From positions 682,001 to 746,000 of the forward strand of contig JABTUK010000001.1 in NCBI GenBank assembly GCA_015075405.1: a stretch of DNA of 64,000 nt, given 5' to 3'. Source of the stretch: Anaerolineales bacterium (lineage in GTDB: Bacteria > Chloroflexota > Anaerolineae > 4572-78 > J111). The notes beneath the pieces were generated by a model, which worked only from the letters and a program-made list of their open reading frames with translations, was not told the DNA's origin and ran no database searches. How positions within the stretch are numbered: the stretch's first letter is position 1; each line of letters begins with the position of its first letter. A program made the position numbers and the translations under genes. Positions 16,077 to 24,803 of the stretch are shown piece by piece.

Positions 16077-17438
16077 ATGCCCTGCTCATCGCGCCGCATC
16101 ATTTGGCCTATCACGCTGCTTACCCTGATCCTGCTGGCGATAACCGCCTGCTCCGGCGAAAATCCTGCGCCTGTCGAGGTTGAATCCAGCCCTACCCCGG
16201 AATTGCAGGTAGTGGTCTTTGCGACCGAAGCCCCCACGCCTACTCCGACAGCGACCACCCGCGCGGCTACCCCCACTGCCGCGATGGGGGCCAGCACGGC
16301 CGAACCTACGGCAGCCGCCAGCAGTGGCGACCAATCCGCGCCCCTCAACCGTCCGCCCGATATTAACCCACTGACCGGCCTGAAAGTAGACGATCCGGCG
16401 ACGCTCAAACGCCGCCCGATTATGGTCCGGGTGGGCAATGATCCGGGCATACAGCAGGTGGGGCTGGAAAAAGCCGACATGGTTTACGAGGAGATTGTCG
16501 AGTGGTGGGTGACTCGCTTTACGGCCATTTATCTCAGCCAGGACCCGGAGATTATCGCCCCGATTCGCTCGGCCCGATTGATCAACCTGCAATTAGTGCC
16601 CCAATATGGCGGCGCGCTGGCCAACTCCGGCGGCTCGGATCAGGTGCGCTGGGAGCTGTCGCAGGCCGCCGACCTGGTCAATCTGGACGAATTTTTTAGC
16701 CCGCAGCCCTACTTTTACCGCGAAAATGAAGGCTGGCAAACCCGCCTGGCCTTCGACGCCGCCACAGCCCGCGAGTACATGGACGGTGAGGATTTGGAAG
16801 CCGACGTCAAGCTGCGCGGTTTTGTTTTTAGCCCCAAAGTTGAGGTCAAAGATTTACCCAAAGAGGCGGTTGGCCAGGCTAAAGAGGCCATTATCCCTTA
16901 TCCACGGCAAACCAGCGAGGTAAAGTGGGAGTATGATTCGGCCAGCGGGACTTATTTACGCTGGAAAACGGGCGAGCCAATGGAAGATTTCGACGGCAAA
17001 CAGTTAGCGGCCAGCAATGTCATCATTTATTTTGCCGAGCATGCCGACACCGACATTGTCGAAGACAGCAACGGTGCGACCTCGATTCGGATTGTGGTCA
17101 ACGGATTGGGCACAGCCTGGCTGCTGCGCGATGGCCAGATATTGAAAGGAAATTGGGAAACAAACGGCCTGGAAACCCCCAATTTTATTTTTAACGACGG
17201 CCGGCCCATGCCGCTCAAGCCCGGCAACACCTGGGTAGAAGTAGTTCCGCTTGATTTTGAGATCGAGATTGACGGCGTGGCCCACACCCGCCTGAGTGAC
17301 GCCAGTGGTAAAGCTTCCAGCAGCAGTAGCAGTGACGAACCGAAAGAAGAGGCAACGGACGAACCTGATGCCACCATCACCCCAACCTCTACTCCTATTG
17401 GCGCCCGACCCGCAGCTACCCCGACGGCTGAGGAGTAA
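16077..17438 (+). CDS. DUF3048 (YerB-like) lipoprotein
   Basis: A 453-residue exported lipoprotein. The signal peptide ends in LLAITAC, lipidated Cys near residue 26, then a Thr/Pro/Ala-rich spacer to about 100. The body is a DUF3048 domain, seen as INPLTGLKVDDPATLKRRPI, RVGNDPGIQQVGLEKADMVYE, IAPIRSARLINLQL and GNTWVEVVPLDFEIEI. The YerB family is widespread in Gram-positives and Chloroflexota; its job at the cell surface is unknown. ATG 16077 follows AAGGAGGAG and starts a proper signal peptide; a GTG at 16014 would translate the repeat hairpin. The tail (about 415-453) is again Ser/Thr/Pro-rich. Confidence 0.9.
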   Translation: MPCSSRRIIWPITLLTLILLAITACSGENPAPVEVESSPTPELQVVVFATEAPTPTPTATTRAATPTAAMGASTAEPTAAASSGDQSAPLNRPPDINPLTGLKVDDPATLKRRPIMVRVGNDPGIQQVGLEKADMVYEEIVEWWVTRFTAIYLSQDPEIIAPIRSARLINLQLVPQYGGALANSGGSDQVRWELSQAADLVNLDEFFSPQPYFYRENEGWQTRLAFDAATAREYMDGEDLEADVKLRGFVFSPKVEVKDLPKEAVGQAKEAIIPYPRQTSEVKWEYDSASGTYLRWKTGEPMEDFDGKQLAASNVIIYFAEHADTDIVEDSNGATSIRIVVNGLGTAWLLRDGQILKGNWETNGLETPNFIFNDGRPMPLKPGNTWVEVVPLDFEIEIDGVAHTRLSDASGKASSSSSSDEPKEEATDEPDATITPTSTPIGARPAATPTAEE

Positions 17439-17540
17439 AGGGTAGACAGGAGTCCAAAGCTTGCTTTGGTAGGGACGGAATAGTTCTTTCAGATTTTCCC
17501 AGGGGTGTTCATAAGCCTGAGCGCCCCAACCGTGATAAAA

Positions 17541-17620
17541 GTGTCATTGCGAGGCCGGAGGCCGAAGCAATCTCCCTCTCTGGGTTAGGCGACTGCTTCG
17601 CCTGCGGCTCGCAGTGACAT
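17541..17620. repeat. REP-like hairpin, GTCATTGCGAGG type
   Basis: GTGTCATTGCGAGGCC with GAAGCAATC on the left pairs with GACTGCTTCGCC and GCTCGCAGTGACAT on the right. A second member is at 30556-30632. This sequence type is a common dispersed palindrome in many bacteria. Confidence 0.75.
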
Positions 17621-17644
17621 GACAGTGATTTTTGATGGTGAGTT

Positions 17645-18499
17645 TTGCCTATAGTAGCCGCACTTTCGATAGCCCGTCCCCTGCTCGAACAATTGGTGGC
17701 TTGTCCCTTCGAGGGGCGGGTACTGGGCCGATTTGAACGGGCGATTAATCTGGCAGATACCGGCGGTTGGGTCATCGCCCTGACTTCGCCGGAGGTAGGT
17801 CAGGGACCATTCTCGGTTGTGGTCGCTGCCAGTTCTGATTTCTTCAATGAATTTACCGTCGGACAGCGTGTGAGGGCTGACCAAGACGGATTGACCGTTG
17901 GCAGATGGCGTCTTGACTGGAGCACCGCCGCAATCTGGGAACCAAGATTAGTTAGCCCCCCTCAGCCGCTTCACCTCGACACAGCTACTATCCAGATTCT
18001 CAAACCTTATACCCATTGGCCTGACCCCGCAGCAGTCAACGCTGCGCTCAAGCAGCGTCTGGAGCAAGCGGCTGCTCAATTTACCCAGGCCCTTGTTGAC
18101 CATCAAACAAACCCAGAGCGACTCGCTCCGGCCGCCGTTGTATTGGCCGGATTGGGCAACGGCCTGACTCCGGCGGGTGATGACTATTTGGTAGGGGCTA
18201 TGGTTGCGCTGTGGCTGAGCAGTTTAAAGCCTTTGCTGCCAGAAATCGCCAAAGCTACTGTTCCCCAAACAACTACTTTAAGCGCCGCATTTTTAAGCGC
18301 GGCCGCGCGAGGCGAGTTCATGGAACCCTGGCATAACCTGGCTCAAAGCCTTTCCACCGGCGACGTCGAATCGTTGAGCTTGGCCTTAACCCAGGTGGCT
18401 CATTTTGGAGCCTCGTCAGGGCGGGATGCGTTGGCCGGTTTTGCCACAACGATGTTGAGCCTACAAGAATGGAACTTCACCATTCCTATTGACGAGTAG
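17645..18499 (+). CDS. DUF2877 family protein
   Basis: A 284-residue soluble protein with the family signature GLGNGLTPAGDDYLVG (about 175-190) and a later SGRDALAGF. DUF2877 proteins are found next to purine or oxamate degradation and carboxylase genes in other bacteria (AllH-like), but no such neighbours occur here. The frame opens right after a stop at 17639, so the start is TTG 17645 or a later codon; there is no good ribosome binding site. A strong terminator lies 145 bases downstream. Confidence 0.8.
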   Translation: MPIVAALSIARPLLEQLVACPFEGRVLGRFERAINLADTGGWVIALTSPEVGQGPFSVVVAASSDFFNEFTVGQRVRADQDGLTVGRWRLDWSTAAIWEPRLVSPPQPLHLDTATIQILKPYTHWPDPAAVNAALKQRLEQAAAQFTQALVDHQTNPERLAPAAVVLAGLGNGLTPAGDDYLVGAMVALWLSSLKPLLPEIAKATVPQTTTLSAAFLSAAARGEFMEPWHNLAQSLSTGDVESLSLALTQVAHFGASSGRDALAGFATTMLSLQEWNFTIPIDE

Positions 18500-18643
18500 C
18501 GTATAGATTCCGTAGTGTTATCGTTAAGTAGGGAAATGAATCCTATGTTATAGTTGGCATGTTGAGATAGTCAGCAAGATTATCCGACTTCGAAATGTTC
18601 CAACTTAGGCCATAAGGCATGTTCATCTTCTCCTCCTTTTTGG

Positions 18644-18675
18644 AAACCCGGCGTTAGCGCCGGGTTTCTTTTTTC
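18644..18675 (+). terminator. Rho-independent terminator after the DUF2877 gene
   Basis: AAACCCGGCG (18644-18653) pairs with CGCCGGGTTT (18658-18667) and is followed by CTTTTTT. Between the gene and this stem (18500-18643) I see no gene or repeat. Confidence 0.85.
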
Positions 18676-18761
18676 CCAAACTAAAATAGGCAATTGGTAC
18701 TTAAAACTTTAAGTTACTCACTTTATGACGAGTTAATTTAAATAATTATGTCTACTATCTA

Positions 18762-18790
18762 TTGCAAGAAAATTAAAGAGTCGGTATAAT
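18762..18790 (+). promoter_or_regulatory. Promoter of the LysM-protein gene
   Basis: TTGCAA (18762-18767), 17-base spacer, TATAAT (18785-18790). The region around it is strongly AT-rich. A second candidate with TTGACA (18821) and TACTAT (18842) has only 15 bases between boxes. Confidence 0.65.
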
Positions 18791-18824
18791 TGTTTTAACA
18801 TAAACGCTTACCATAAAAAGTTGA

Positions 18825-18848
18825 CATAGTAAATGAGAGATTACTATG
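18825..18848. promoter_or_regulatory. Operator-like inverted repeat in the LysM-gene leader
   Basis: CATAGTAA (18825-18832) and TTACTATG (18841-18848) are perfect complements with an 8-base spacer, in the leader just upstream of the AGGAGG site. It could bind a dimeric repressor or fold in the mRNA. Confidence 0.4.
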
Positions 18849-18875
18849 CCAACAACTATTTCCATAGGAGGAAAA

Positions 18876-19388
18876 ATGACCAGAAGTCTATTTCTTAAAA
18901 CATTAGCAGTTATTCTTGCGGTTGTACTGTTACAGATAGCCGTTGCCGCCGATAGTCAGGCGCAAGGGTACGGTGGTGATGGCTACGGCGGCGGTTGGAG
19001 CGGCGGTTTTTACTACACTGTCCGTTATGGCGATACCCTCTTTGCCATTTGCCGAAAATTTGGGGTGGACCCCTATGAGATTGCCCGCGCCAATGGTCTG
19101 CCCAATCCAAATCACATTTATGCTGGGCAGGTTTTGTATATTCCCGCCAGCAGTGGTTACTGCCCGACTTGCTGGGCCAATTACCATCATCCCTGGCCCA
19201 AGCCAGTCCATTGGCAGCACGGGTGTGGTGACAACTGCTATCAGCAGCCCGTCAAATGGCACGGTTGTGGCAATGATTGCTACCGGCAAGGTTATGGATA
19301 TGACTACACCGGCTACTACTATGAAGGCTACTACCCTCATTACCAGCGCTATAGCTACACCTGCGGCTATAACTACAATTGTTACTAA
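18876..19388 (+). CDS. Secreted LysM-domain protein with Cys/His/Tyr-rich tail
   Basis: A 170-residue exported protein. A signal peptide with hydrophobic core (about 6-25) ends near ADSQAQG. After a Gly-rich linker comes one LysM domain (about 47-92; YTVRYGDTLFAICRKFG, NPNHIYAGQVLYIP) that binds peptidoglycan or chitin-like glycans. The tail is unusual: two HGCG(D/N)(N/D)CY units and many Tyr and Gly residues, ending in CGYNYNCY, so disulfide or Tyr crosslinking and metal binding are possible. ATG 18876 follows AGGAGG; the ATG at 18846 lacks one. Confidence 0.85.
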   Translation: MTRSLFLKTLAVILAVVLLQIAVAADSQAQGYGGDGYGGGWSGGFYYTVRYGDTLFAICRKFGVDPYEIARANGLPNPNHIYAGQVLYIPASSGYCPTCWANYHHPWPKPVHWQHGCGDNCYQQPVKWHGCGNDCYRQGYGYDYTGYYYEGYYPHYQRYSYTCGYNYNCY

Positions 19389-19466
19389 AGTCAACGCTGT
19401 CGTTTAGACCGTATTTCTGCGCTGTTTCATAGTACAAGCTTAAACAACCCATATTGATATAGAACC

Positions 19467-19498
19467 AAAGCCTGATCCGCGCAAGGTCAGGCTTTTTT
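19467..19498 (+). terminator. Terminator after the LysM-protein gene
   Basis: AAAGCCTGA (19467-19475) pairs with TCAGGCTTT (19487-19495), followed by TTTT. Confidence 0.8.
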
Positions 19499-19551
19499 GT
19501 TGTTCCCATAAATAAAAAACCTTTGGTAGTAAGAAAAACGCCCCTCTTTGT

Positions 19552-19579
19552 TTGCTGAAATCAAGCTAACTCATATAAT
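19552..19579 (+). promoter_or_regulatory. Probable promoter upstream of the dnaJ-hspR operon
   Basis: TTGCTG (19552-19557) and TATAAT (19574-19579) with a 16-base spacer. The HspR-like operator lies about 35 bases downstream of it. Confidence 0.5.
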
Positions 19580-19612
19580 GCGAGCAGAGTTGGGTTAGCT
19601 CACGTCAATAAA

Positions 19613-19633
19613 CTTGACAGTAACAGACTCAAC
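19613..19633. promoter_or_regulatory. HAIR-like HspR operator
   Basis: CTTGACA, 7 bases, ACTCAAC. The HspR consensus is CTTGAGT-N7-ACTCAAG; 11 of 14 positions match and the spacing is exact. The left half also contains a perfect TTGACA -35 word. The hspR-like gene sits at the end of the operon just downstream, which supports self-control after heat shock. Confidence 0.55.
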
Positions 19634-19705
19634 TTTAGCCGGGTAATTTGATAGGACTACCGGCAATCAAAATTATTCCTCAGGGGACAAGGAACAATTT
19701 ATTCG

Positions 19706-20623
19706 ATGGACTACAAGGATTATTACAAAGTTTTAGGCGTGGACAAAAACGCCAGCACCGACGACATCAAAAAAGCGTATCGTAAATTAGCCCGCAAATA
19801 TCACCCCGATGTTAACCCCAACGATAAAGTGGCCGAAGAGCGGTTTAAGGAAATCAACGAGGCCAACGAGGTGCTAACCGACCCCGACAAGCGGTCCAAA
19901 TATGACCGCCTGGGTTCCAGTTGGCAGGCTTACCAGCGGGCCGGCGGCGGCGGCGGCTTCGATTGGAGCGAATGGATGGCTGCCGGTAATCGCGGCGGCT
20001 ACGTAGATTTAAACGACATCCTGGGGGGTGGGGCCGGTCGCGCTGGCAACTTCTCTGATTTCTTTGAGGCTATCTTTGGGAATATGGGCCAGGCCCGTAC
20101 TGCGCCGCGCCAGGGGCAAGATTATACCCAAAAGGTCGAAATCTCACTGGAAGAAGCCTTTAATGGCGCGGCCCGAATTTTGCGGGTGGGCGGTCGCCGC
20201 ATCGAGGTCAAGATTCCCAAAGGCGCAAAAACGGGCACCAAAGTGCGCGTGCGCGGCGAAGGAGCCGAAGGCATCGGCGGCGGCCCCAAGGGCGACCTTT
20301 ATCTCGAAATTGAAGTAGCGCCCCACCCCACCTTCGAGCGGGTGGGCGACGATCTTTATGCCGAACTGCCGGTTGATTTGTACACCGCTATCCTGGGCGG
20401 CGAAGCAACCGTGCCCACCTTTAAGGGCAAAATCAAGCTGCGTATTCCGCCCGAAACCCAATCAGGCCGAAAATTCCGGCTCAAAGGCCAGGGCATGCCT
20501 CACCTAAAACAGTCAGACGAGCGGGGCGACCTGTATGCCAAAGTGGTGGTGCAGTTGCCGCAAAACTTAACCCCCGAAGAAATCGCCCTGTTTGAGGAAT
20601 TGGCCGACATGCGCGGCTTGTAA
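19706..20623 (+). CDS. DnaJ-family chaperone, CbpA type
   Basis: A 305-residue Hsp40. The J domain (1-70) contains the HPD motif ([10 protein letters not shown]) that stimulates Hsp70 ATPase. A Gly-rich stretch (about 75-130) follows, then the two C-terminal beta-barrel substrate domains (about 145-305). The four CxxCxGxG zinc motifs of classical DnaJ are absent, so this is a class II protein like CbpA. It is followed after 12 bases by an HspR-like repressor, a pairing known from actinobacteria and Chloroflexota, where the two act together in heat-shock control. Confidence 0.93.
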   Translation: MDYKDYYKVLGVDKNASTDDIKKAYRKLARKYHPDVNPNDKVAEERFKEINEANEVLTDPDKRSKYDRLGSSWQAYQRAGGGGGFDWSEWMAAGNRGGYVDLNDILGGGAGRAGNFSDFFEAIFGNMGQARTAPRQGQDYTQKVEISLEEAFNGAARILRVGGRRIEVKIPKGAKTGTKVRVRGEGAEGIGGGPKGDLYLEIEVAPHPTFERVGDDLYAELPVDLYTAILGGEATVPTFKGKIKLRIPPETQSGRKFRLKGQGMPHLKQSDERGDLYAKVVVQLPQNLTPEEIALFEELADMRGL

Positions 20624-20635
20624 AGGGGCCGCTGC

Positions 20636-20980
20636 ATGCTCGACAAGCCCGATACCGGCCCACATCAGCCAATGTACGTCATCAGCGTGGCAGCCAAAAT
20701 GATTGGCGTCCACCCTCAAACGCTGCGCCACTACGAAAATGTGGGCCTGGTTACGCCGGAACGGAGCGAAGGCAACATCCGGCTCTACTCCCCCGCCGAT
20801 ATTGACCGGCTGCGCCAGATTATTCGCCTGACCGATGAATTGGGGGTAAATCTGGCCGGGGTACAAATTATTCTGGACATGCGCGAGCGGCTGGAGGAGC
20901 TGCAACTGGAAATGGAGGCCATGCAGGCCGAACTGCACGCCGAAATCACCCGCTTACGCAAGCGCCTGATTGACGACTGA
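20636..20980 (+). CDS. hspR: MerR-family repressor, HspR-like
   Basis: A 114-residue regulator with a MerR winged-helix domain (about 12-80): YVISVAAKMIGVHPQTLRHY, then GLVTPERSEGNIRLYS. A coiled-coil dimer helix follows (about 80-114, EELQLEMEAMQAEL). No metal-binding cysteines. Typical HspR represses heat-shock operons by binding HAIR sites, with DnaK as co-repressor; a HAIR-like site lies upstream of this operon. Its stop overlaps the murJ start (TGATG). Confidence 0.85.
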   Translation: MLDKPDTGPHQPMYVISVAAKMIGVHPQTLRHYENVGLVTPERSEGNIRLYSPADIDRLRQIIRLTDELGVNLAGVQIILDMRERLEELQLEMEAMQAELHAEITRLRKRLIDD

Positions 20981-22599
20981 TGGGCGCTCAACCCGAAACA
21001 ACACTGACTTCCTCAGCCGATGCTGCTCCGGTTGAAACTAGCAGCATGGCTCGCGCCGCTGCGCTCATTGCCGCCGGCAATGTTGCCAGCCGCGTTCTGG
21101 GCCTGGCCCGAGAAACCGTTATTGCCAACCTGTTTGGCGCAACCGGCCTGGTTTCCGCCTTTCGGGTGGCCCAGATTATCCCAACCATGCTGTACGACCT
21201 GCTGGTTGGCGGCATGGTCAGCAGCGCCCTGGTGCCTGTTTTCTCGGAACAGGCCGAGCGCGACCGGGCCGGATTGTGGCATTTGGCCAGCCTGATCCTG
21301 AGCCTGGCGGTTGTCGTTTTAGGGGTTATCGTCCTCCTCATTGAGTTAGCCACACCCCAAATTGCCTTCCTCATGGCCGGGGGGTTTGAGCCGGAGCTGC
21401 TGGCGGCGACGGCTCGTTTGATGCGCCTGACCACCCCGGCGGTCCTTTTTCTAAGCCTCTCCGGCATCATCACTGGCCTGCTTTACGCCCTCAAGCGGTT
21501 TGCCCTGCCGGCTTTTACGGCGGCTGTTTTCAATGCGGTTATCGTGGCGACCGCGCTGATGGGGGCGCTGATTTGGGGCTGGGGTATCGAGGCGCTGGCG
21601 GTCGGCTTGCTGCTGGGGGCCATCCTGCAAGTGGCCCTGCAACTGCCGGGGCTGCGCGATGCCCGCCTCCGTTTGGTGTTCGACCTGCGCCATCCGGCCC
21701 TGCGGCGCATCGGCAAACTGTACCTGCCGGTCATTTTGGGCCTGGTTATCAGCCAGATTGCGATTGCTCTGGACCGCAACCTGGCCTCGCGCACCGGCGA
21801 GCAAAGCATCGCCTGGATGCAGTTTGCCACCACCATCATCCAATTTCCCCTTGGCCTGATTTCGGCGGCTATTTCTCTGGCCATCCTGCCGACTCTCTCA
21901 CGCCTGGCATCCGTTGGCGGCGACGCTCTGAACGATTTTATGGACACCCTGGCCGCCGGCCTGCGGCTGGTGCTGGTGTTGACCATCCCCGCCGCCGTAG
22001 CGTTGTTTGTCATGGCTCAGCCGGTGGTGGCGCTGCTTTTCCAGCACGGCGATTTTACCGGCTTCGACACCCAACAGACGGCCCTGGCCCTGCGGCTTTA
22101 TCTCTTCGGTCTCACCTTTGCCGCCATTGACCAGCCTCTCATCTTTGCTTTTTACGCCCGCCAGAACACCCTCACCCCGGCCCTGGTTGGCTTGCTGGGC
22201 GTAGGTTTTTATCTTGTCGCCGCCTTATTGCCTTCGCTGGCCCGGCCCATGCAAATGACCGATTTGGTGCTGGCCAACAGCGTCCAACTGACCGGGCACG
22301 CCCTGGTCATGCTCTGGCTGGTCAATCGTCTGGCTCCGTTGCGCGGGCGTGGGTTGGAGTCAACAACCTTCAAGGCTATCGCCGCTTCGGCGGCAATGGG
22401 GCTGTTGTTGTGGCTAACCTTGCCCGTTTTGCAGGCCCAACTCCCGGCTGATAATTTAATCAATGAGGTCGCGCTGGTAGCTCTGTTGAGTTTGGCCGGC
22501 GGCGGGATTTATCTTCTGGGTTTGTACCTGCTGCGGTCGCAAGAGTTAACTTTGCTTTTTAGTTTGCTCCAACGATTTGCTCCCAAACATAATCGTTGA
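20980..22599 (+). CDS. murJ: Lipid II flippase MurJ
   Basis: A 539-residue membrane protein of the MOP exporter superfamily with about 14 helices. The N-terminal signature ASRVLGLARETVIANLFGATGLVSAFRVAQIIPTML-type region carries the Arg residues that line the MurJ cavity, and GGMVSSALVPVF is the classical MviN motif. MurJ flips lipid II to the outer face of the membrane for peptidoglycan synthesis. Translation is coupled to hspR by a one-base overlap, so a cell-wall gene here shares a heat-shock operon. The first 20 residues are a short polar extension. Confidence 0.93.
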   Translation: MGAQPETTLTSSADAAPVETSSMARAAALIAAGNVASRVLGLARETVIANLFGATGLVSAFRVAQIIPTMLYDLLVGGMVSSALVPVFSEQAERDRAGLWHLASLILSLAVVVLGVIVLLIELATPQIAFLMAGGFEPELLAATARLMRLTTPAVLFLSLSGIITGLLYALKRFALPAFTAAVFNAVIVATALMGALIWGWGIEALAVGLLLGAILQVALQLPGLRDARLRLVFDLRHPALRRIGKLYLPVILGLVISQIAIALDRNLASRTGEQSIAWMQFATTIIQFPLGLISAAISLAILPTLSRLASVGGDALNDFMDTLAAGLRLVLVLTIPAAVALFVMAQPVVALLFQHGDFTGFDTQQTALALRLYLFGLTFAAIDQPLIFAFYARQNTLTPALVGLLGVGFYLVAALLPSLARPMQMTDLVLANSVQLTGHALVMLWLVNRLAPLRGRGLESTTFKAIAASAAMGLLLWLTLPVLQAQLPADNLINEVALVALLSLAGGGIYLLGLYLLRSQELTLLFSLLQRFAPKHNR

Positions 22600-22617
22600 G
22601 GTTAGTGGAGGCCAAAA

Positions 22618-23157
22618 ATGTCAACAACCGAAATCAAAGCGTTCTTTGAGTCGCTCCACCAGCACAAAAAATACGTTTTGGAAGCCGGCCTCCTGGTCGG
22701 CGGTATCCCCGAAGAACAGCTCTTCAATCACGATGCCAGCAAATTTATGGAGGCTGAATATCCCCATTACGCCCGCCAATTTCACGGTGATAGAGGCGAC
22801 CCGCACGGCTTTGCCCTGGCCTGGCTGCATCACATCCACCACAACCCCCATCACTGGCAGCACTGGGTTTTCCCCGATGGTTACGCCTCGGCCGGCAGCC
22901 GCTCGGAAGGTGGGGTGATGCCCATGCCCGAAAGATACCTGCGCGAGATGGTCGCCGATTGGCTGGGGGCCAGCCTGGCTTACACCGGCTCTTGGGATAT
23001 GTCGCCCTGGCTCAACCGGCATCTCGCTGAAATGAAGTTGCACTCCGAAACGCGCACCATGCTGGCGGAGGTATTGGCCTCTCTGGGCTATCGCTCCGCG
23101 GATGGTTCACCCCATCTAACCCTGCTGGATTGGTCCAAATACCCGGAACATCGCTGA
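22618..23157 (+). CDS. DUF5662-like His-rich protein
   Basis: A 179-residue soluble protein. Many conserved-looking histidines and acids suggest a metal site of the HD/phosphohydrolase-like kind: HKKYVLEAG, NHDASKF (about 39-45), HHIHHNPHHWQHW (about 80-92), and a later MVADWLGASLAY. This pattern fits the DUF5662 family, which has no known function. The ATG follows GGAGG by 6 bases and lies 18 bases after murJ, so it is probably in the same transcript. Confidence 0.75.
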   Translation: MSTTEIKAFFESLHQHKKYVLEAGLLVGGIPEEQLFNHDASKFMEAEYPHYARQFHGDRGDPHGFALAWLHHIHHNPHHWQHWVFPDGYASAGSRSEGGVMPMPERYLREMVADWLGASLAYTGSWDMSPWLNRHLAEMKLHSETRTMLAEVLASLGYRSADGSPHLTLLDWSKYPEHR

Positions 23158-23213
23158 GCTATTGCGTTCAGCCCATTGGCCAATACCCTGCCACTCCAAT
23201 TTTGATAGATAGG

Positions 23214-23268
23214 TAGTAACGACTTTAGTCGTTTTCTACAGGCAGTAAGCGACTAAAGTCGCCACTAC
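23214..23268. repeat. Double palindrome (GACTTTAGTC family)
   Basis: Two adjacent palindromes, AACGACTTTAGTCGTT and GCGACTAAAGTCGC, enclosed by GTAGTAA and CCACTAC. A palindromic dispersed repeat with no coding capacity. Confidence 0.65.
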
Positions 23269-23333
23269 AGACCCTACCAGATTCGTTTGACAAAACAGAC
23301 TCGCGGCTTTACAATAACAACGTGACATAACGC

Positions 23334-23409
23334 GGTAGACGGTAAACGGTAGAGAGTAGGCAGGGTTTTTCCCCGTCTACCGTCTACTGTCTACTGTCTA
23401 CCCCCTACC
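23334..23409. repeat. Heptamer hairpin (GTAGACG unit)
   Basis: Left arm (23334-23365) has GTAGACG, GTAAACG, GTAGAGA, GTAGGCA; right arm (23371-23409) has GTCTACC, GTCTACT, GTCTACT, GTCTACC. The same left-arm unit occurs alone at 36887-36910. It ends 10 bases before the sortase ATG and includes its upstream region. Confidence 0.8.
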
Positions 23410-23418
23410 GGGGTAACG

Positions 23419-24426
23419 ATGTTTGGCAAACGCAAACTGGACGATTTGAGCGTTGAGGAGTTGGAAAAAGCCCTGTTGATTAAACGGCGGCAGTCTCGCC
23501 TGGAGCGGTTTCAACGCCTGTCCGGTGAGGGCCGCTCGACCAACGAGGCGCTATTAAATCAGGATGAGCCAGTGGTACGTCCGCAAGCCCCTGCGCCCTG
23601 GCCCAGAAGCACCCCGATTGCCGCCCCTGGTTTTCAAACGGCCAGCGTGCAGCCCATGCGCGGCATTTTTGGGCGGCGTAAAGCTACTCCTATTCCTCCC
23701 CAGGAACGAACCCGCTCCAAAAAAGTCAGAGATGCCCTGCTGTTGGGCCTGGAAGTGGTGGCCCTGGTGGGGCTGGTGGCCGTGTTGGTGGCTTCCTATT
23801 TCAACCTCAAAGAGTTGAACGCCGAAGTATCGCTGGCTCAGCAGAGCGCCCTCAAGCAGGAACTGCCCACCCCTACCGTCGCCCCGCCGCCGATTACCCT
23901 GAACCGCCTGCCCGGCGGTCACACCCCACCAACCTCGCCCGGCGGCGCGGCCCCCGATGTACCGCTACACTTGCAGCAGTGGGTCCAAACCTCGGCTTCC
24001 GGCGGGTCAGCCGTACCAATTGAAATCAAACCGGCAACCAACAGCCCCACTCGGATTGTTATTCCCAAAATCCAGGTGGATGCGCCGATTATCAACGGCG
24101 TAAGTTGGGAGGATTTAAAGAAGGGTGTTGGCCATTTGCCCGGCAGCGCCAACCCCGGCGAGCGCGGCAATTTGTATCTGGCCGCCCACAACGACATCTT
24201 TGGCGAGATTTTTCGCTATCTGGAGAAGCTGGAAGTTGGCGATGAATATTTCATCCATGCCGGAGAACAGAAGTTTCGTTATGTGGTCAAGGAAAAGCGG
24301 ATTATCAACCCCACCGATGTCGAGGTGATGCTGCCCACCACCGAGCCGGTCGCCACGCTCCAAACCTGCTACCCGTATCTGGTTGACACCCATCGCCTCG
24401 TCGTTATCGGCGAATTAGCCGAATAG
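23419..24426 (+). CDS. Sortase family transpeptidase
   Basis: A 335-residue class D/E-like sortase. A cytoplasmic N-terminus (1-110) with charged sequence leads to one membrane helix (about 108-132, LLGLEVVALVGLVAVLVAS), then a Pro-rich spacer and the sortase beta-barrel (about 205-335). The catalytic triad is visible: His near 257 (LYLAAHND), Cys near 317 (TLQTCYP) and Arg near 326 (HRLVV). It would join surface proteins to the wall or to each other. No LPxTG-type substrate gene is seen in the window. Confidence 0.9.
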   Translation: MFGKRKLDDLSVEELEKALLIKRRQSRLERFQRLSGEGRSTNEALLNQDEPVVRPQAPAPWPRSTPIAAPGFQTASVQPMRGIFGRRKATPIPPQERTRSKKVRDALLLGLEVVALVGLVAVLVASYFNLKELNAEVSLAQQSALKQELPTPTVAPPPITLNRLPGGHTPPTSPGGAAPDVPLHLQQWVQTSASGGSAVPIEIKPATNSPTRIVIPKIQVDAPIINGVSWEDLKKGVGHLPGSANPGERGNLYLAAHNDIFGEIFRYLEKLEVGDEYFIHAGEQKFRYVVKEKRIINPTDVEVMLPTTEPVATLQTCYPYLVDTHRLVVIGELAE

Positions 24427-24465
24427 CCGAGCCAATGCTATAATTTAATCAAGTTTGATAAATTG

Positions 24466-24496
24466 AGTGGGGGCAGGTCTATGACCTGCCCCCACT
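24466..24496. repeat. Perfect 14-bp hairpin
   Basis: AGTGGGGGCAGGTC (24466-24479), loop TAT, GACCTGCCCCCACT (24483-24496). No T run follows. A TATAAT box (24439-24444) just upstream may start transcription of the next small gene through this hairpin. Confidence 0.75.
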
Positions 24497-24515
24497 GATG
24501 ATTAGAAGGTAAATT

Positions 24516-24803
24516 ATGGCTAAAAGAACCCGTCGCGAGCGACGTTTAGAAGGCGATAAACAACCTGGTCAATTTGTCCCCAAGACCGCCCCGGCTGGGG
24601 AAAACATTCCCTTGCCGACATTGAGTGAAGAGTTTGTCCCCACCCCCGCGATGGCTGCTCAAGCGGCTCCGCTCAATAATCGTAAAACTGCTGCCGTCAA
24701 CTTTGCCCAGGAATATTATTACGAATACGGCGAGTTAAGGACCATCCTTATCATCACCGCCATTTTGGTTGTGGCTATGGTGGGGATGTCGTTTGTGATT
24801 TAA
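24516..24803 (+). CDS. Small tail-anchored membrane protein
   Basis: A 95-residue protein with a basic N-terminus (MAKRTRRERRLEGDK), a polar middle and one C-terminal membrane helix (about 72-94) ending right at the stop. The layout is that of a tail-anchored or single-pass protein. I do not recognise the family. The last 29 bases overlap the converging channel gene. Confidence 0.65.
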   Translation: MAKRTRRERRLEGDKQPGQFVPKTAPAGENIPLPTLSEEFVPTPAMAAQAAPLNNRKTAAVNFAQEYYYEYGELRTILIITAILVVAMVGMSFVI

